64,000 bases of DNA from contig OY783192.1 in the NCBI GenBank assembly GCA_963678675.1, positions 5,900,001 to 5,964,000 of the forward strand, read 5' to 3'. Source of the stretch: Xiphydria camelus. Taxonomy: Eukaryota; Arthropoda; Insecta; Hymenoptera; Xiphydriidae. Shown piece by piece: positions 11,632-21,975 of the stretch. Numbering within the stretch: position 1 is the first letter of the stretch; every line of letters begins with the position of its first letter. The notes beneath the pieces are model-generated. The model saw only the letters and a program-made list of their open reading frames with translations. It did not search any database and was not told where the DNA came from. The position numbers and the translations under genes were made by a program.

Positions 11632-11633
<2 letters not shown>

Positions 11634-11637
11634 GGAG

Positions 11638-11769
11638 ATGCTCAGGCGTTCTTTCCGAGTCAGCACTGCCTACTTCTGGAGCGATCTCCCTGCTGTAATT
11701 CGTAGTTCTCCATCTTCGGGTCACTTTAAAACAGCGCTATATGATTATCTCATCAATAGAGAGAGGTAA
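11638..11769 (+). pseudogene. LINE reverse-transcriptase C-terminus
   Basis: An open segment reads MLRRSFRVSTAYFWSDLP, SSPSSGHFKTALYDYL, then NRER and a stop. FRVS..YFW.DLP...SSGHFK is the usual C-terminal end of insect LINE polyproteins (Jockey/R1-like groups share this style). About 175 bases of 3' UTR follow and end in AATAATAAACTT plus (CT)n at 11943-11972. The fragment is severely 5'-truncated and non-functional. Confidence 0.72.
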
Positions 11770-11942
11770 TCCTACTAGTCTCGCATCTTCAATGTGTATG
11801 TCGTATTTGCTTTATTCTTTGTATGCTTTCTCCCATAGCTTTGTTAGAGTTCTTCAACATACTCTTTATCCTATTATTCGATCTATATGCTCTTTCTTGC
11901 TTTGTTCTTTATTTTGTATAATATTGCTATATACAATAATAA

Positions 11943-11972
11943 ACTTCTCTCTCTCTCTCTCTCTCTCTCCCT
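11943..11972. repeat. (CT)n tract at LINE 3' end
   Basis: CT repeats directly follow AATAATAAACTT, as if the microsatellite were the element's 3' tail. Confidence 0.7.
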
Positions 11973-12711
11973 CCTTCTAGTAAAGGGAACGCGGATGGGT
12001 ACAGGTGATGCGAGCGCATCCCGGCGCGAGGGGAAAGAAGAAGAGACACCGAATCAACGCGCGCGCGGCGTATCGCGTTTGCGAGGTGTTTACAAATTGG
12101 CCGACTACGGGAACGGCGATGATTCGCGCCGAGCCCACAATGGAGAATCCATTCGCGTACAATGGACGGCGGACAAGACATAAATAATGTATCGGCGCTC
12201 GGGTGGCCCGCGTGCGTAGCGTGCCGCGACGCGCGTTCATCCCTCTGTCCGTCCGTCTATTTTGCGGCGTGTGGCGTGCGGCGCGAGGGGGCCTTCCACT
12301 TTTATAACTCCATCGACGATTTTCGGAGGGGGGATCCCTCTTAGGACGGGTACACGGCTTTCCGCTACATCGCTACTGTATCTTCCACTCGTTTGGTTTA
12401 TTTATTCGAACGAGAGCTCTCTGTGCTTCGATGAAGGTACGATAACGGAAGGCGGAGTGTAACATACTGAGAGAAATAATAGCTAGTGCCAACAAAATAT
12501 TTCTTGAATCAAGAACATCGTGATTTTAAAAGTTTTGAAGAATACAGATTTTTGGTTAAAGAATATAGGGGGGGGCGGGGTAATGATCGTCAGCGAGCAA
12601 TGCCGGTCACCTAATTATCTGGAGTATAGAACGTCCGATAGTTGTAGGTATCACGGGTGGAGAACTTTCGAAAGCATGACAGAGAAGTATTATATCACGT
12701 TAGCAACTTAA

Positions 12712-13337
12712 AGGCCAAAGCACATCTAGGCGAAGCGAAGCGAAGCTACCTTTTATATTTCCATTGATTCTTACGAGGTAACGCACACTTGAGCGAAGCG
12801 AAGCGCCGCGACCTAGGATAAGCACACTTGTGCGAAGCGAAGCGCGGCGAAGCGAAGCGCGGCGAAGCGAAGCGCCGCGAACCGAAGCGCCGCGAAGCGA
12901 AGCGCCGCGAGAAATGTTTATCGTGGACAGAATGTAATTCGTTAACGGATGTAAAGTTTCGTCGATCACTTCCGTTAACGATTCGAAAATCCTTTCCAAG
13001 ATAGATCTCGTGAACGAAATGAATTTTCTCACACGAAATAGTATCTTATATCATAAGGCGGAAATTCGAGATTTTTTCAGACTGTGTTTAATTAGGTCGT
13101 AACACGAGGCATGGTTGTAACACGAAAATGACTGATATTTCACGGCGCTTCCCTTCCCTCCCTTCTCTACCCGGGTATTCATATATGGATATTTTCAGGT
13201 ATAGCTGTTTATACCTGGTAGAGAAGGGGATAGAATTCACCGCGCTTCGCTTCGCGTCGCTTCGCTTCGCCCAAGTGTGCGTTGCACAGCCGCGCTTCGC
13301 AGCGCGTCGCTTCGCTTCGCCTAGATGTGCTTTGACC
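12712..13337. mobile_element. TTAA-flanked palindromic element with GCGAAGC arrays
   Basis: TTAA is at 12708-12711 and 13338-13341. Just inside, both ends read (A)GG(C/T)CAAAGCACATCTAGG followed by GCGAAGCGAAGCG tracts. The left arm carries a tandem array of GCGAAGC variants to about 12909. TTAA duplication is typical of piggyBac and Kolobok transposons; which applies is not resolved. A segment at 13041-13100 recurs at 40441-40510. Confidence 0.72.
12833..12909. repeat. GCGAAGCGAAGCGCGGC tandem array
   Basis: Several copies of a roughly 15-base unit built from GCGAAGC and CGCGGC/CGCCGC stand in a row inside the left arm of the TTAA element. Confidence 0.8.
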
Positions 13338-14224
13338 TTAATCTATTTAATTGCGTTCTTAACGCAAATAACGCGGTGCGGAAATACGTATTCCGTTTAT
13401 AGATATAATTTTTTTAGAAGGCCCCATGTAGGGGAAAATGCCGGTCGACGTTATATTTTCAGTTTTTTGATTATAACTTAAAGAGAGGTAGTGACACTTC
13501 TAGATACAGAGGTGGTTCAACCTAGGCGCCGCGCCGGTCCAAATTCGGCTACTCTCTCCTATAGGGGAGACCGGGGTAGGTTGCAATAAATTTTATGTTT
13601 CACTTTTTCCTCGTTTTTCTGGAAATTAGAATTCGTTTTTGAGAGTTATATAATATAATTTAACATGGGAATAAAACTGTGCTATGAAATTAAAGTTATT
13701 AAAAATATTAACGAAGTTATAAAGGAAAACATCATCCATGTGCGTGTGGCAATTTGCCCCTCGTCCGGGGCATGTTGCAACAGTACTTGGGGCATGTTGA
13801 ACCACTGAACTTTTTGAAGAACTTTACAATACTTGTTAAGTTATTATAATATCATATAATTGGTTAACAAGACTCGTATAAATACTCTAAAATACAGTTA
13901 ATACAAATAAAACAAGTACCGTTATTATCATATGTGATGGGTGTGCCCACCTTTTGCATTAATGTTCCTTCAGTTTTGTTGTAAATATCGCAGCACACTA
14001 AACAGTGTTCGTTATCTGTGTTTTTCTTACATAATTACGCATTGTGCGGTTATTATTATAATGATTGTTGTAACCCACCCCGAGTACGAAATGTTTTCTA
14101 TTTAACTTATTTCAACGTTTCTTGGGATCAAATGAGAGAGAAATATATTTATCTTCTTTATACCTACAAGAGATAACACTTAGTCATTTTGATATTTTAG
14201 ATCGAATAATCGTAATATCGCTAA

Positions 14225-15044
14225 GGGGGCGTCCACAAACTACGTAACGCTTTTTCCCTAATTTTGACCCCCTCCCCCTCCCCATGTAACACGATGTAGA
14301 CAATTGGCTTGACCCTTCCCCTCTCCCTGAAATGTTACGTAACGTTTCAATTGCACTTAAAAATAAATTTTTCAAAAATTAACAAAGCTTTTTTTGTTTT
14401 ATATTAAATGATAGAACATTTATTTAATTTTCATTTTTATATACAAAAATGTCAACTGGGTTGCATTAACGAACAGGAAAATGCCGGCATTTGTTTACGT
14501 GCTCATCAGGAGACTGGTCAGCAATTGAGTTTTCGTACACGCTGGCCACAAAAAAAAAACAAAACACTAGAACTGCACATCTCCAGAAATAAATAGGCGC
14601 GCTATTTGATTTTTTCACCATTTTAAAGAATAGCATTAAATTTTATTTTGTCACTCAGTGTCAAATACTCGGTTTCATGGGTGTCCTCGACGCATGTGAA
14701 ATCATCTTTCACACACCAATTCGTGAAAAGTTGCGCAGTGCGTGAAATAACCTGCGCAGTGCGTGAAATCGTCAACCTCGTATTTTACGCTTAGTGACAA
14801 AAAATAGAATTCGTTATTCGCTTGTTTCGCGCCGTTCTAACGAGTTAACGAGTGTAAACTTCACACTCGTTAAAAACAGCGCTTCACGACCTAATAACGA
14901 AAATAACTATTAGTACAATTTTTTTGTCTGGCGTTATGTAACTGTTTCTCGCGTATCCTCCCTCCCCCTTTGTAACACTATGTAGACAGTGTAGCTTACC
15001 CCTCTCCCCCCCTCAAGAGCGTTACGTGGTTTGTGGACGCCCCC
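14225..15044. mobile_element. MITE with TAA target duplication
   Basis: The ends are GGGGGCGTCCACAAACTACG and its complement, flanked on both sides by TAA (14222-14224, 15045-15047). Arms continue with CCCCCTCCCC and GTAACAC.ATGTAGACA. The 3-bp TWA-type duplication suggests the PIF/Harbinger group; this is inference. Confidence 0.75.
14645..14925 (-). mobile_element. Two-hairpin element, copy 1
   Basis: This block is about 95% identical by eye to the reverse complement of 61822-62108. It contains two adjacent hairpins: one bounded by TTTTGTCACT.AGTGTCAAA and its complement, one bounded by CGTTATT(C/A)G and built on TAACGAGTGTGA. Both hairpins travel together, so this looks like one recent mobile unit. 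It sits inside the TAA-flanked MITE. Confidence 0.78.
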
Positions 15045-15272
15045 TAAAAAGTCCATGCTTCAAAATGATTAAAATTTACCGATGTCTAACTTAAGTACAC
15101 TTTCTTTTATAAAACTGATGGAATAGGCATTTTGACTAGTTTGAAAATACATTACAAATTGTTATCATCTCTCTTTATTGCTATCTAATTAAACTTATTT
15201 CAGTAAAATAACGAAAATATATAAATGTTTAATATTTAAAATTTTAACTTCAAAGGTAGTCTTTTTAAAAAA

Positions 15273-15552
15273 TGCGGCCATTTAATTAGAAACGATACGT
15301 GATTGGCTAACGGTTAGTGTGACGTCACATAATTGTAAACAAACAGTTCACAACAACTTTTAGGTTAGGTTTGCTTTAGAATCGTTTTGTTTTGAGATTT
15401 ATATTGGCACTGCACACCACTTGTAGTTCATTGTTTTTTAACAATTTGGTTTATTTTCAAAGAGAACAACTAATTCTGACAGCTGCTGCTTGACGTTCAT
15501 TTGTGTTTACAATTATGTGACGTCAGAGGGATCACGTGATTAGAGAGGCCGC
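15273..15552. repeat. Palindromic element with TGACGTCA in its arms
   Basis: The ends GCGGCC are complementary. The arms share GACGTCACATAATTGTAAAC (left near 15321, right near 15502). About 150 bases lie between. It is nested in the 13561-15838 composite. Confidence 0.75.
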
Positions 15553-15889
15553 TAGCTATTTAAATTTGTTCCTCGATTTTTAGTGAATATATTGCTTATT
15601 TCATTAGAAATATTCATACAGCTTGTACAAAATTATATAATAAACCATTTCTGGTGGTTTCTCAATAGTAGTCAAATAGCCTATTGTGTTGATACCATAG
15701 TGCTTTCTACCGATAAGAGGGCAAATTACGACTCAACTAATCTTGTAATAATTTATCTTCCGCTGGAGGGGGCTTTTGTTAGAAAAAATTAATGTGTTGA
15801 AATCTACCCGTGTTGCAATCTGCCCCGTTCTCCCCTATCATGTTCTTGATCGAAGGCAGCATTTTTTTGGCACGTGCAGATCTTTCTCT

Positions 15890-16325
15890 CATGTGTACAG
15901 TTTCAGGGGAAAAGGCAGAGGACCGTGTCCGACTTTGGATTTTGATGAAACTCGGCAGGTTTGAGGTTCACCGAGGAACCAAGAGATTCATATTTCTTTC
16001 ACACCGGGACCCCGCGTGCTTGACCCGCAAGCTCACCCCCTCGGAGCTATCTCGAAAACGAAGCGGGATTCAATAAAAGTTTAAATGCAAAAGTTATTTG
16101 GTTTTTCACGTACGTTAACTTTCGCGCTTGAACTTTTAACGTCATCTCGTTTCGTTTAGGAGATATAATTTTGAGAGACTGAAAGTTTGGCTCACCTCGT
16201 TGAATCGAAGCGGAGCTTTATATACTCGATCATAGTACGTCGGAAATATACTTGTTTCTTGCTCCTCCAGACAAACTTCGGATCTGCGGAATTTCGTGAA
16301 AATCGAAAAAAAAACGGCCTTCCCT
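15890..16325. repeat. Large imperfect palindrome
   Basis: Left segments such as TATCTCGAAAACGAAGCG and GATGAAACTCGGCAGGTTTG pair in order with complements of the right segments around 16140-16175 and 16260-16310. The arms are about 200 bases and diverged. It is likely an old foldback element directly beside the 13561-15838 composite. Confidence 0.6.
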
Positions 16326-17480
16326 CGTTAGTAGGAAAGATCATTGCGTCGTTCTGCCGATTACCGAGAAGGGGACGAAGGAAAAAGGTCAGGAAATATT
16401 TAAAAGAGAAAGTGGAAGGTACGGAAAGCGTCATTTATAAGCAACGATTTCGAAGGCAGAGCGCCGAGCGAAATCGAGAACGAAACCGAGAGAGTGGTTA
16501 CTACCCTTATATTACAGACGGTGCGCAGGAAGCCGCGTTAACGCGACACTGAAACGAGTTTCCCGACGTCCCTTCGCGATAACTACCCTTCTCGAGTCGA
16601 TCGACCAACTACTACACCACCACGCACCGACGCAGACTCGAATGCCCATATACGTGTCTCCAATTTTTCTTACGCACGAAGTATATCCTTGTGTGTTTTC
16701 ATGGGGCACGCGATATGCGCGCGACACACCCCCGATCTCCCCGCGACGCCCTTCCCTCTTCGGGGCCTCTTCTCGGCGTGTAATCGGGGCCCTTTATGCT
16801 AATCGGTAACCCTTCCGCGCTTAACCAGCTGCGTCGGCTCCACAGTCTCATTGGGTGGGTATAGCCCCTTTTTTCCGTGTCTTTTTTTCGACCGATTCTC
16901 GGTCTTGTTTTTATCCCGCGCAAAACAAAACAACACACGTGGCACGCGACGCACCGAGGTAACGCGCGCACGCGTGCGTCTCGGGGGGTGCGTCGCACCC
17001 GTTCCGACTTTTTTTTTCACGTGGTGGAGAAAAGGGTTGTGCGCGAGGGGGAGGGTGGAGAAAAAACTTAATGAAAAGTAAGAACGCGCGGCGCGGTTAC
17101 AAATCGGGGTAACTCGTCGTTACCCTTTTCTACCCTGCCGGAGGAGGAAGAGGTGCGGGATCGTTTCGAGCGCACGTGGACCGTGTGTATGCATACGCGC
17201 GGTGAACGCCGCGTAATGGGATCCGATTAGAGCGAGGCGGAATTAGCTGTGAGCGTATGAGCGTTTGTGTATTGTTCGAGCTCTGCGGAACGGAGATCGA
17301 CTTATACAAATATGCGTACCTATATATATAGAATTATACGCATAGGATGCGTGCGGTACGAGATGAGATAGCGTCGTAGAAATGCATTGAGAGATATATT
17401 ATCTAGTAAAATAATATTATGCTTGTGAAACGTATGTTGAAATAAATTGAAAACACAGAAAAATGATTCATGCAATTTAT
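16326..17480. other. GC-rich intergenic sequence
   Basis: It is mostly CpG-rich with short Arg/Gly/Thr-rich frames on both strands and turns AT-rich after 17380. No gene or repeat is recognised. Confidence 0.4.
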
Positions 17481-17488
17481 ACACGGTA

Positions 17489-18360
17489 AACAAATCTGCA
17501 GTGTGGACTTTGGTAGACAGCTTTTGGTGTTTGATAACAATGGTATATTATACAGAGAAGGAAAACTAATTGGAACAAGTGCCATCTTAATTGGTTTAAA
17601 TAAATCTTGCTATTCGATAGTCCTGTTCGCATATTTATTTAAAACAAGTGAATATAAAATTTGTTTCAAACTTATATTTGTTCATAACGAACAAATGTTT
17701 CATCGAAGTACATATAGTAATATGTTTTTGGTTACATAGTAAATTTATTTTAATCCACGAATCTATTTTAAACTATGAATAAATTGATCTTTCATGTAAA
17801 CAAATATTACCTGATTGGAAAGAAATATTTCTTTTTGACATTTTATATTTAATGACGCCATGTATGCATAATAAAAAAGTGGAGTTAATTTTTAACACCA
17901 TTTCACCGGTGTAGACCTATAGGTATACCAGGTGTTCTCAAACCTCTGACATAATGCACTTGATTTTTTTGAAATCCGTTAAGAGTTTACGAAGAAATTA
18001 ATTATTAAAAAGCAATTAATATTTTGAATTTATTCGGCATTGATGACGTTATATCAAGGCTCATGAAGATAATGTTTATAATAACGATAGCAATTATGAT
18101 TATCTTCTATGTGACGTCATCAATGCCGAATAGATTCAAAATATTAATTACTTTTTAATGATTAATTTCTCCGTAAATTCTTAACGGATTTCAATAAAAT
18201 TATTTGCATTATGTTCGTAATTCTTTAATGAACATAGGGTTTTCCTCTGGGTCAAAGGTTTGAGAACTCCCCGTATACCACATCTGGTGTCATTCAGTTT
18301 TATGCCATTGTTATTATCTAAACACCAAAAGTGGTCTATATAAGTCCACACCGCAGATCT
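17489..18360. repeat. Inverted-repeat arms flanking a hAT insertion
   Basis: The segment at 17489-17543 (CTGCAGTGTGGACTT..., CTTTTGGTGTTTGATAACAA) pairs with the complement of 18305-18358. The interval contains the hAT-type MITE at 17931-18272, so an older palindrome appears to have been split. Confidence 0.6.
17931..18272. mobile_element. hAT-type MITE with 8-bp target duplication
   Basis: GTATACCA stands immediately left (17923-17930) and right (18273-18280). Terminal repeats are GGTGTTCTCAAACCTCTGA and GGGGAGTTCTCAAACCTTTG. An 8-bp duplication plus a TTCTCAAACC terminus is the hAT signature. The arms continue as a long palindrome (ATTAATTA...TTCGGCATTGATGACG) of about 120 bases. There is no transposase. 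Confidence 0.8.
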
Positions 18361-18416
18361 TTCTACAGTGTGCCGCTTCATTAAACCTTATAAGACTGAA
18401 TGCACCAGATGTGGTA
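18276..18416. repeat. Short inverted repeat
   Basis: TACCACATCTGGTGTCATTC at 18276 pairs with the complement of GAATGCACCAGATGTGGTA ending at 18416. The intervening bases include the right arm of the 17489-18360 repeat. Confidence 0.6.
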
Positions 18417-18479
18417 ATATATGGATCCAAATCAGTATAATAGTGTTAAAAGTTGACGTCGCTTTTTTTACCATGTGCC

Positions 18480-18600
18480 TACACGGAGAAAATATTCCAT
18501 TTGAAATTACGATGACAGCATCTTATGTTTTATATTGTCAGCACGGTCCGGCCAAAAGACGCTAGCATCGTAATTACGAATGGAATTTTTTCTCCGTTTA
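18480..18600. mobile_element. Shared-terminus palindrome, 121 bp
   Basis: The left end is TACACGGAGAAAATATTCCA and the right end is the complement of TAAACGGAGAAAAAATTCCA. The arms then share TAATTACGATG. This is the smallest member of the TACACNGAGAAAA group. Confidence 0.8.
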
Positions 18601-18644
18601 ATGTCCTTTCCTATACGATGTATAATTAATGCATTTTCGATATG

Positions 18645-18830
18645 TGCGTATGTATATGATATAAGGTGATACGCTTTATACTTGACTGTAGGTACGGTTT
18701 CGTGATTACCTTCCACATGCGCAGTATTACCCACTCCAGCAACTGCAACTAATGGAAGGCAACCACGAAACCAATATTTACTGTGCGAAGTACAAAGCGC
18801 ATTACCACTTATATTGCAGTATACGCTGCA
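18645..18830. repeat. Palindromic repeat, copy 1 (GGTTGCCTTCCA family)
   Basis: The arms contain GGTTTCGTG(A/G)TTACCTTCCA-like sequence pairing with TGGAAGGCAACCACGAAACC, and outer ends near GCGTAT(G/A)... The same family recurs at 28876-29060. Confidence 0.6.
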
Positions 18831-20290
18831 CCAACCAAGGGAGCGAGTGTAATGAACGTGATTGGCACCCTGAGCGACCTTCCCTCGCAACGAGGGGAGC
18901 TCCGGCTCGGCCGCGTTAACCCTTTCACCCTCGAGGACATGCGCACCGCACGCGCAATGCAACCTTCCACTAATTATTGCACGTAGGACAAAATGGCCGC
19001 CCAGCAATGGCCGCGTCAAGACGATCGTGGAAATTCGTTATTTTGCAAATTTTTGTTTGTAAGTTACTTTCGAACAGCTTTCACGGATAACGTAAATCTT
19101 CATTGTTCCGCATATTTTGAATCGAAGGAAATGACTTTTTGATTTCTTCTTCGATTCGAACCTAAAGAGAAATACATGGAATGTGTGAAACGGAGAAAGG
19201 GCAAAGGAATATGTAGTACCGTTCGTTATAATTATATTGATATACTCTCTCGGCGATTACGCGAAAATCAGTCATTTCACGGATTTCCCATCCCCTCTTC
19301 CGAAAGCTCTCGCGTATAACCTATCCGTCCCGCACGTTCCTCGGTAGTCGTCGACGCGTCGAAGGATATGGCACCGCATCGCCACCGATCCGCTTCCGGC
19401 GTAACGAAAAGACTCGGGAAAGGAGAAGCAATTACCGCGAAGGGTGGTGGCCGAAGGCGCGCGCGAAAGAGGGAGCGAGGATCGCGGGTCCTCGCTTTTC
19501 TCGGGACGACGAGGCTTGCTCCGTAGTTAGCGGGGCGTGTCTCCACTTTCTTTGAATTAAACATCGCGCTCGCTTTTCGGTCGAGCCACCCTCACCCCCT
19601 CATTCTCTCTCTCTCTCTCTCTCCCTCTCTCACACAGTCTCTCTCCGTCGCTTTCCTTCCCCTTTCCCCCCCAACCACGCTTCTCGTCCTTCTTCACATC
19701 GACGAGTAAACTTCGTTCCTCCTTACCACCTCCACTTCCTTTCTCTCAGCTCCAGGACGATCTTCGACGGGTGGAAGGAGAGGCAGAGGAAGGACGAACT
19801 TAACCCCCGCGGCCTTCTTCGCGCTCCGACCGACGTTCCGAGATCTATTTCTTTATAAATTTGTAATCAGACTCCTGCGCCGCGTTCTTTCCTTTCCTTA
19901 AGAGAGTTCTGTATATTTCTCCGCTTCTTCGCCGTCACCGTCGCACCCTGCCCTTTCATCGCACGACTCCCTCTGGCACCCGGGCAACCGACTAACCGAT
20001 CGACTGTCTCGCGGATGTTTTATACGAGACGAGTGGCTGATTCGGTGTCGCTTCCATTCCCTGTTGAAGCGTCGTTAAAAAAGTCTCCAAGTCGTCATCG
20101 GGGGGGACTTTTCCTTTTGGTCGGACAAGGGCGCTCTCGAGAAATATTCTACGGATGATCTCGAGATCGGCTTTGATACACCTACCTTGTTTCAGGAAGA
20201 AGTATATTTTTATTGAATCCGAATTAAAAGGACGATACCGATTTGTTTGAAATCTTCGTTGATGACATTGATGACGTAGCAAATATGGAG
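18831..20290. other. Intergenic, mostly unique
   Basis: It contains a solitary TTAACCCTTTCACCCTCGAG at 18918-18937, resembling the end of the piggyBac-like element at 52817. A pyrimidine-rich tract runs from 19590 to 19750. No gene is recognised. Confidence 0.4.
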
Positions 20291-21340
20291 ATTTTTACTG
20301 AAAATTTCATTATTCTCATGAAGACCGCACACTAAAATAAAAATTGTTGTGTTCGCAACTGCACCACATGATCAGGGAATTTGTAGTCAATTGAATTGAA
20401 TTTTTTTTAATATGACTAAAAGTAAGTCGATGAAACTAAATTAATGTGGTAGATCCAATTGCACGACATAGTTGACTTGCTCAGTTGAATTAACTATTAA
20501 TGCAGTTGCCTCAAATGTTCAGATGCTAAAACAACGGTTGAGTGATTGAATGAACTATACGTATTATTTAGTTAATTATCAATCCAATGTGGGACAAATT
20601 CGCGTTTGGGTAACGCGTATTTAACATCGCGGTGTGATTAGCTTAACTGATATTCAATTGAATCAATGGATACTTTTTCTCACTGCAGAGAGAAATCGTA
20701 TACTGAATAAAATTAGAGACAATTCGCGAAGTGTACACGTTCGCTTGACACATGATCACTAAATTAGAAAAGATTCGAATTTGGAAAATCGTACTCTTAA
20801 TCGTTCTTCACGTAAAGCGTTCCTTTCTTCGCTTTCATCCCCCGTAAATTTAATGCACCTATGTGTTAGATACGTATACACGTACACTCGCCAAGGTACG
20901 CGCGCGTATCTGTATTTATACGACCGAGCCTCAGGTGTTTCGTGCTCGCCCCGCTGTTTATGCTCGAGCTCTTGCCACTTTGCTTTTACCGAAATTTGTT
21001 ATCTCGTAGGCGTCCTGCACGCTGGCGGAGGCAGGGGGTAACTCGCGCGGGATATTTCATTTTGTACGCGGGTTTATGAAAATTACTTACTACTGGTTGG
21101 CCGCCAAAACCCAGCCCAGTCACGGGAAGATGAGTGGAATTTGGATCATCTCGTGCCCGAGGTCCTTCTCGTAATTATACCTGACGGTGGCGCGGGATTC
21201 TCGCGACATTCGCTAAAAAGGGGGGGGCGATGTATCTCTGTCACGGTTCTTCTTCTCGCACGGAAAACATTTTGATGTTAACAGTACACCAATTATTGCT
21301 GTAAATTGTAACACAGTCTACGCTTACCGTGTGACAGGCG
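20291..21340. other. Intergenic, possible decayed palindromic element
   Basis: 20300-20700 is AT-rich and ends in TTTTTCTCACTGC, like the shared terminus, but no convincing left partner was found. The remainder is unique. Confidence 0.3.
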
Positions 21341-21576
21341 TATACGGAGAAAAGCTTATGGTAACCACTCCATAATCCATGTGATAAGATTGAATTATCG
21401 CAGCACATGACGTTCAGTATCCACGAAAATGTCGATATTTATCATAAGTATTGTCACGTTTGCTATACTTATGGTAAATATCGACACATTTATAGTACTG
21501 AATGTCATGTGCCGCAATAATTCAATTTTACCATATGAATTGTGGGAGTGGTTACCATACATTTTTCTCCGTGTAG
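21341..21576. mobile_element. Shared-terminus palindrome with 110-bp arms
   Basis: The left TATACGGAGAAAAGC and right TTTTTCTCCGTGTAG ends lead into arms that match almost throughout (TATGGTAACCACTCC, TTGAATTAT(C/T)GC(A/G)GCACATGA, ATGTCGATATTTA). The loop is tiny. This is one of the cleanest palindromes in the window. Confidence 0.88.
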
Positions 21577-21689
21577 AGAAATGTTAAATCTATAGAGTAG
21601 AAGAATGTAAAATTTATATTTCGAGTAAAATGATTCGTACACAGAGTTTAGTTGCATTTAGAAGAATATATACAGCTTTGACTTAGTAC

Positions 21690-21975
21690 ACCAAATGCTT
21701 TTACATGTTAGCGAGAGAGAGAGAGAGAAAGAGAGAGAGTGAGGGAGTCTAGTCGATTACCTGAGGAAGTGTGCAGCTCAGTGCTATTTTTATTTAGCTA
21801 GCTAGTGCTACAAATATTCGATTGTTGAGGAGTTATGGAAACTTCTATTATTGGAAAACAGATGTTTTTATATCCTGTTGTATTCCATTTATTATATTTT
21901 ATATTTTATCACTATCGTAAGTATTTGTGCCACGCGGAGCTACATGCAGAATAAATCCTACTACTACTACAACTT
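21690..21975 (+). other. Possible LINE 3' end
   Basis: A (GA)-rich tract, then AT-rich sequence, ends in AATAAATCC followed by (CTA)4-like repeats at 21957-21971. The form resembles the tails of the LINE scraps elsewhere here. No protein remnant was seen. Confidence 0.3.

Larger units (their letters stand above)
13561..15838. mobile_element. 2.3-kb composite repeat with GGGGAGA-type termini
   Basis: The outer 26 bases (13561-13586 and 15813-15838) are reverse complements at about 23 positions: ATAGGGGAGA(C/A)CGGGG then TTGCAA. Inside near the left end are repeated GGGGCATGTTG motifs. The middle holds three further palindromic units (14225-15044, 14645-14925, 15273-15552), which look like later insertions. 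No transposase frame was seen. Confidence 0.6.

Noticed and set aside
12465..12560. TACTGAGAGAAATAATAGC as the left end of a palindrome
   Set aside because: No right end or arm was found. It may have been cut by the adjacent TTAA element.
20300..20690. A member of the shared-terminus family
   Set aside because: Only a right-hand tip (TTTTTCTCACTGC) is visible, with no left tip or arms.
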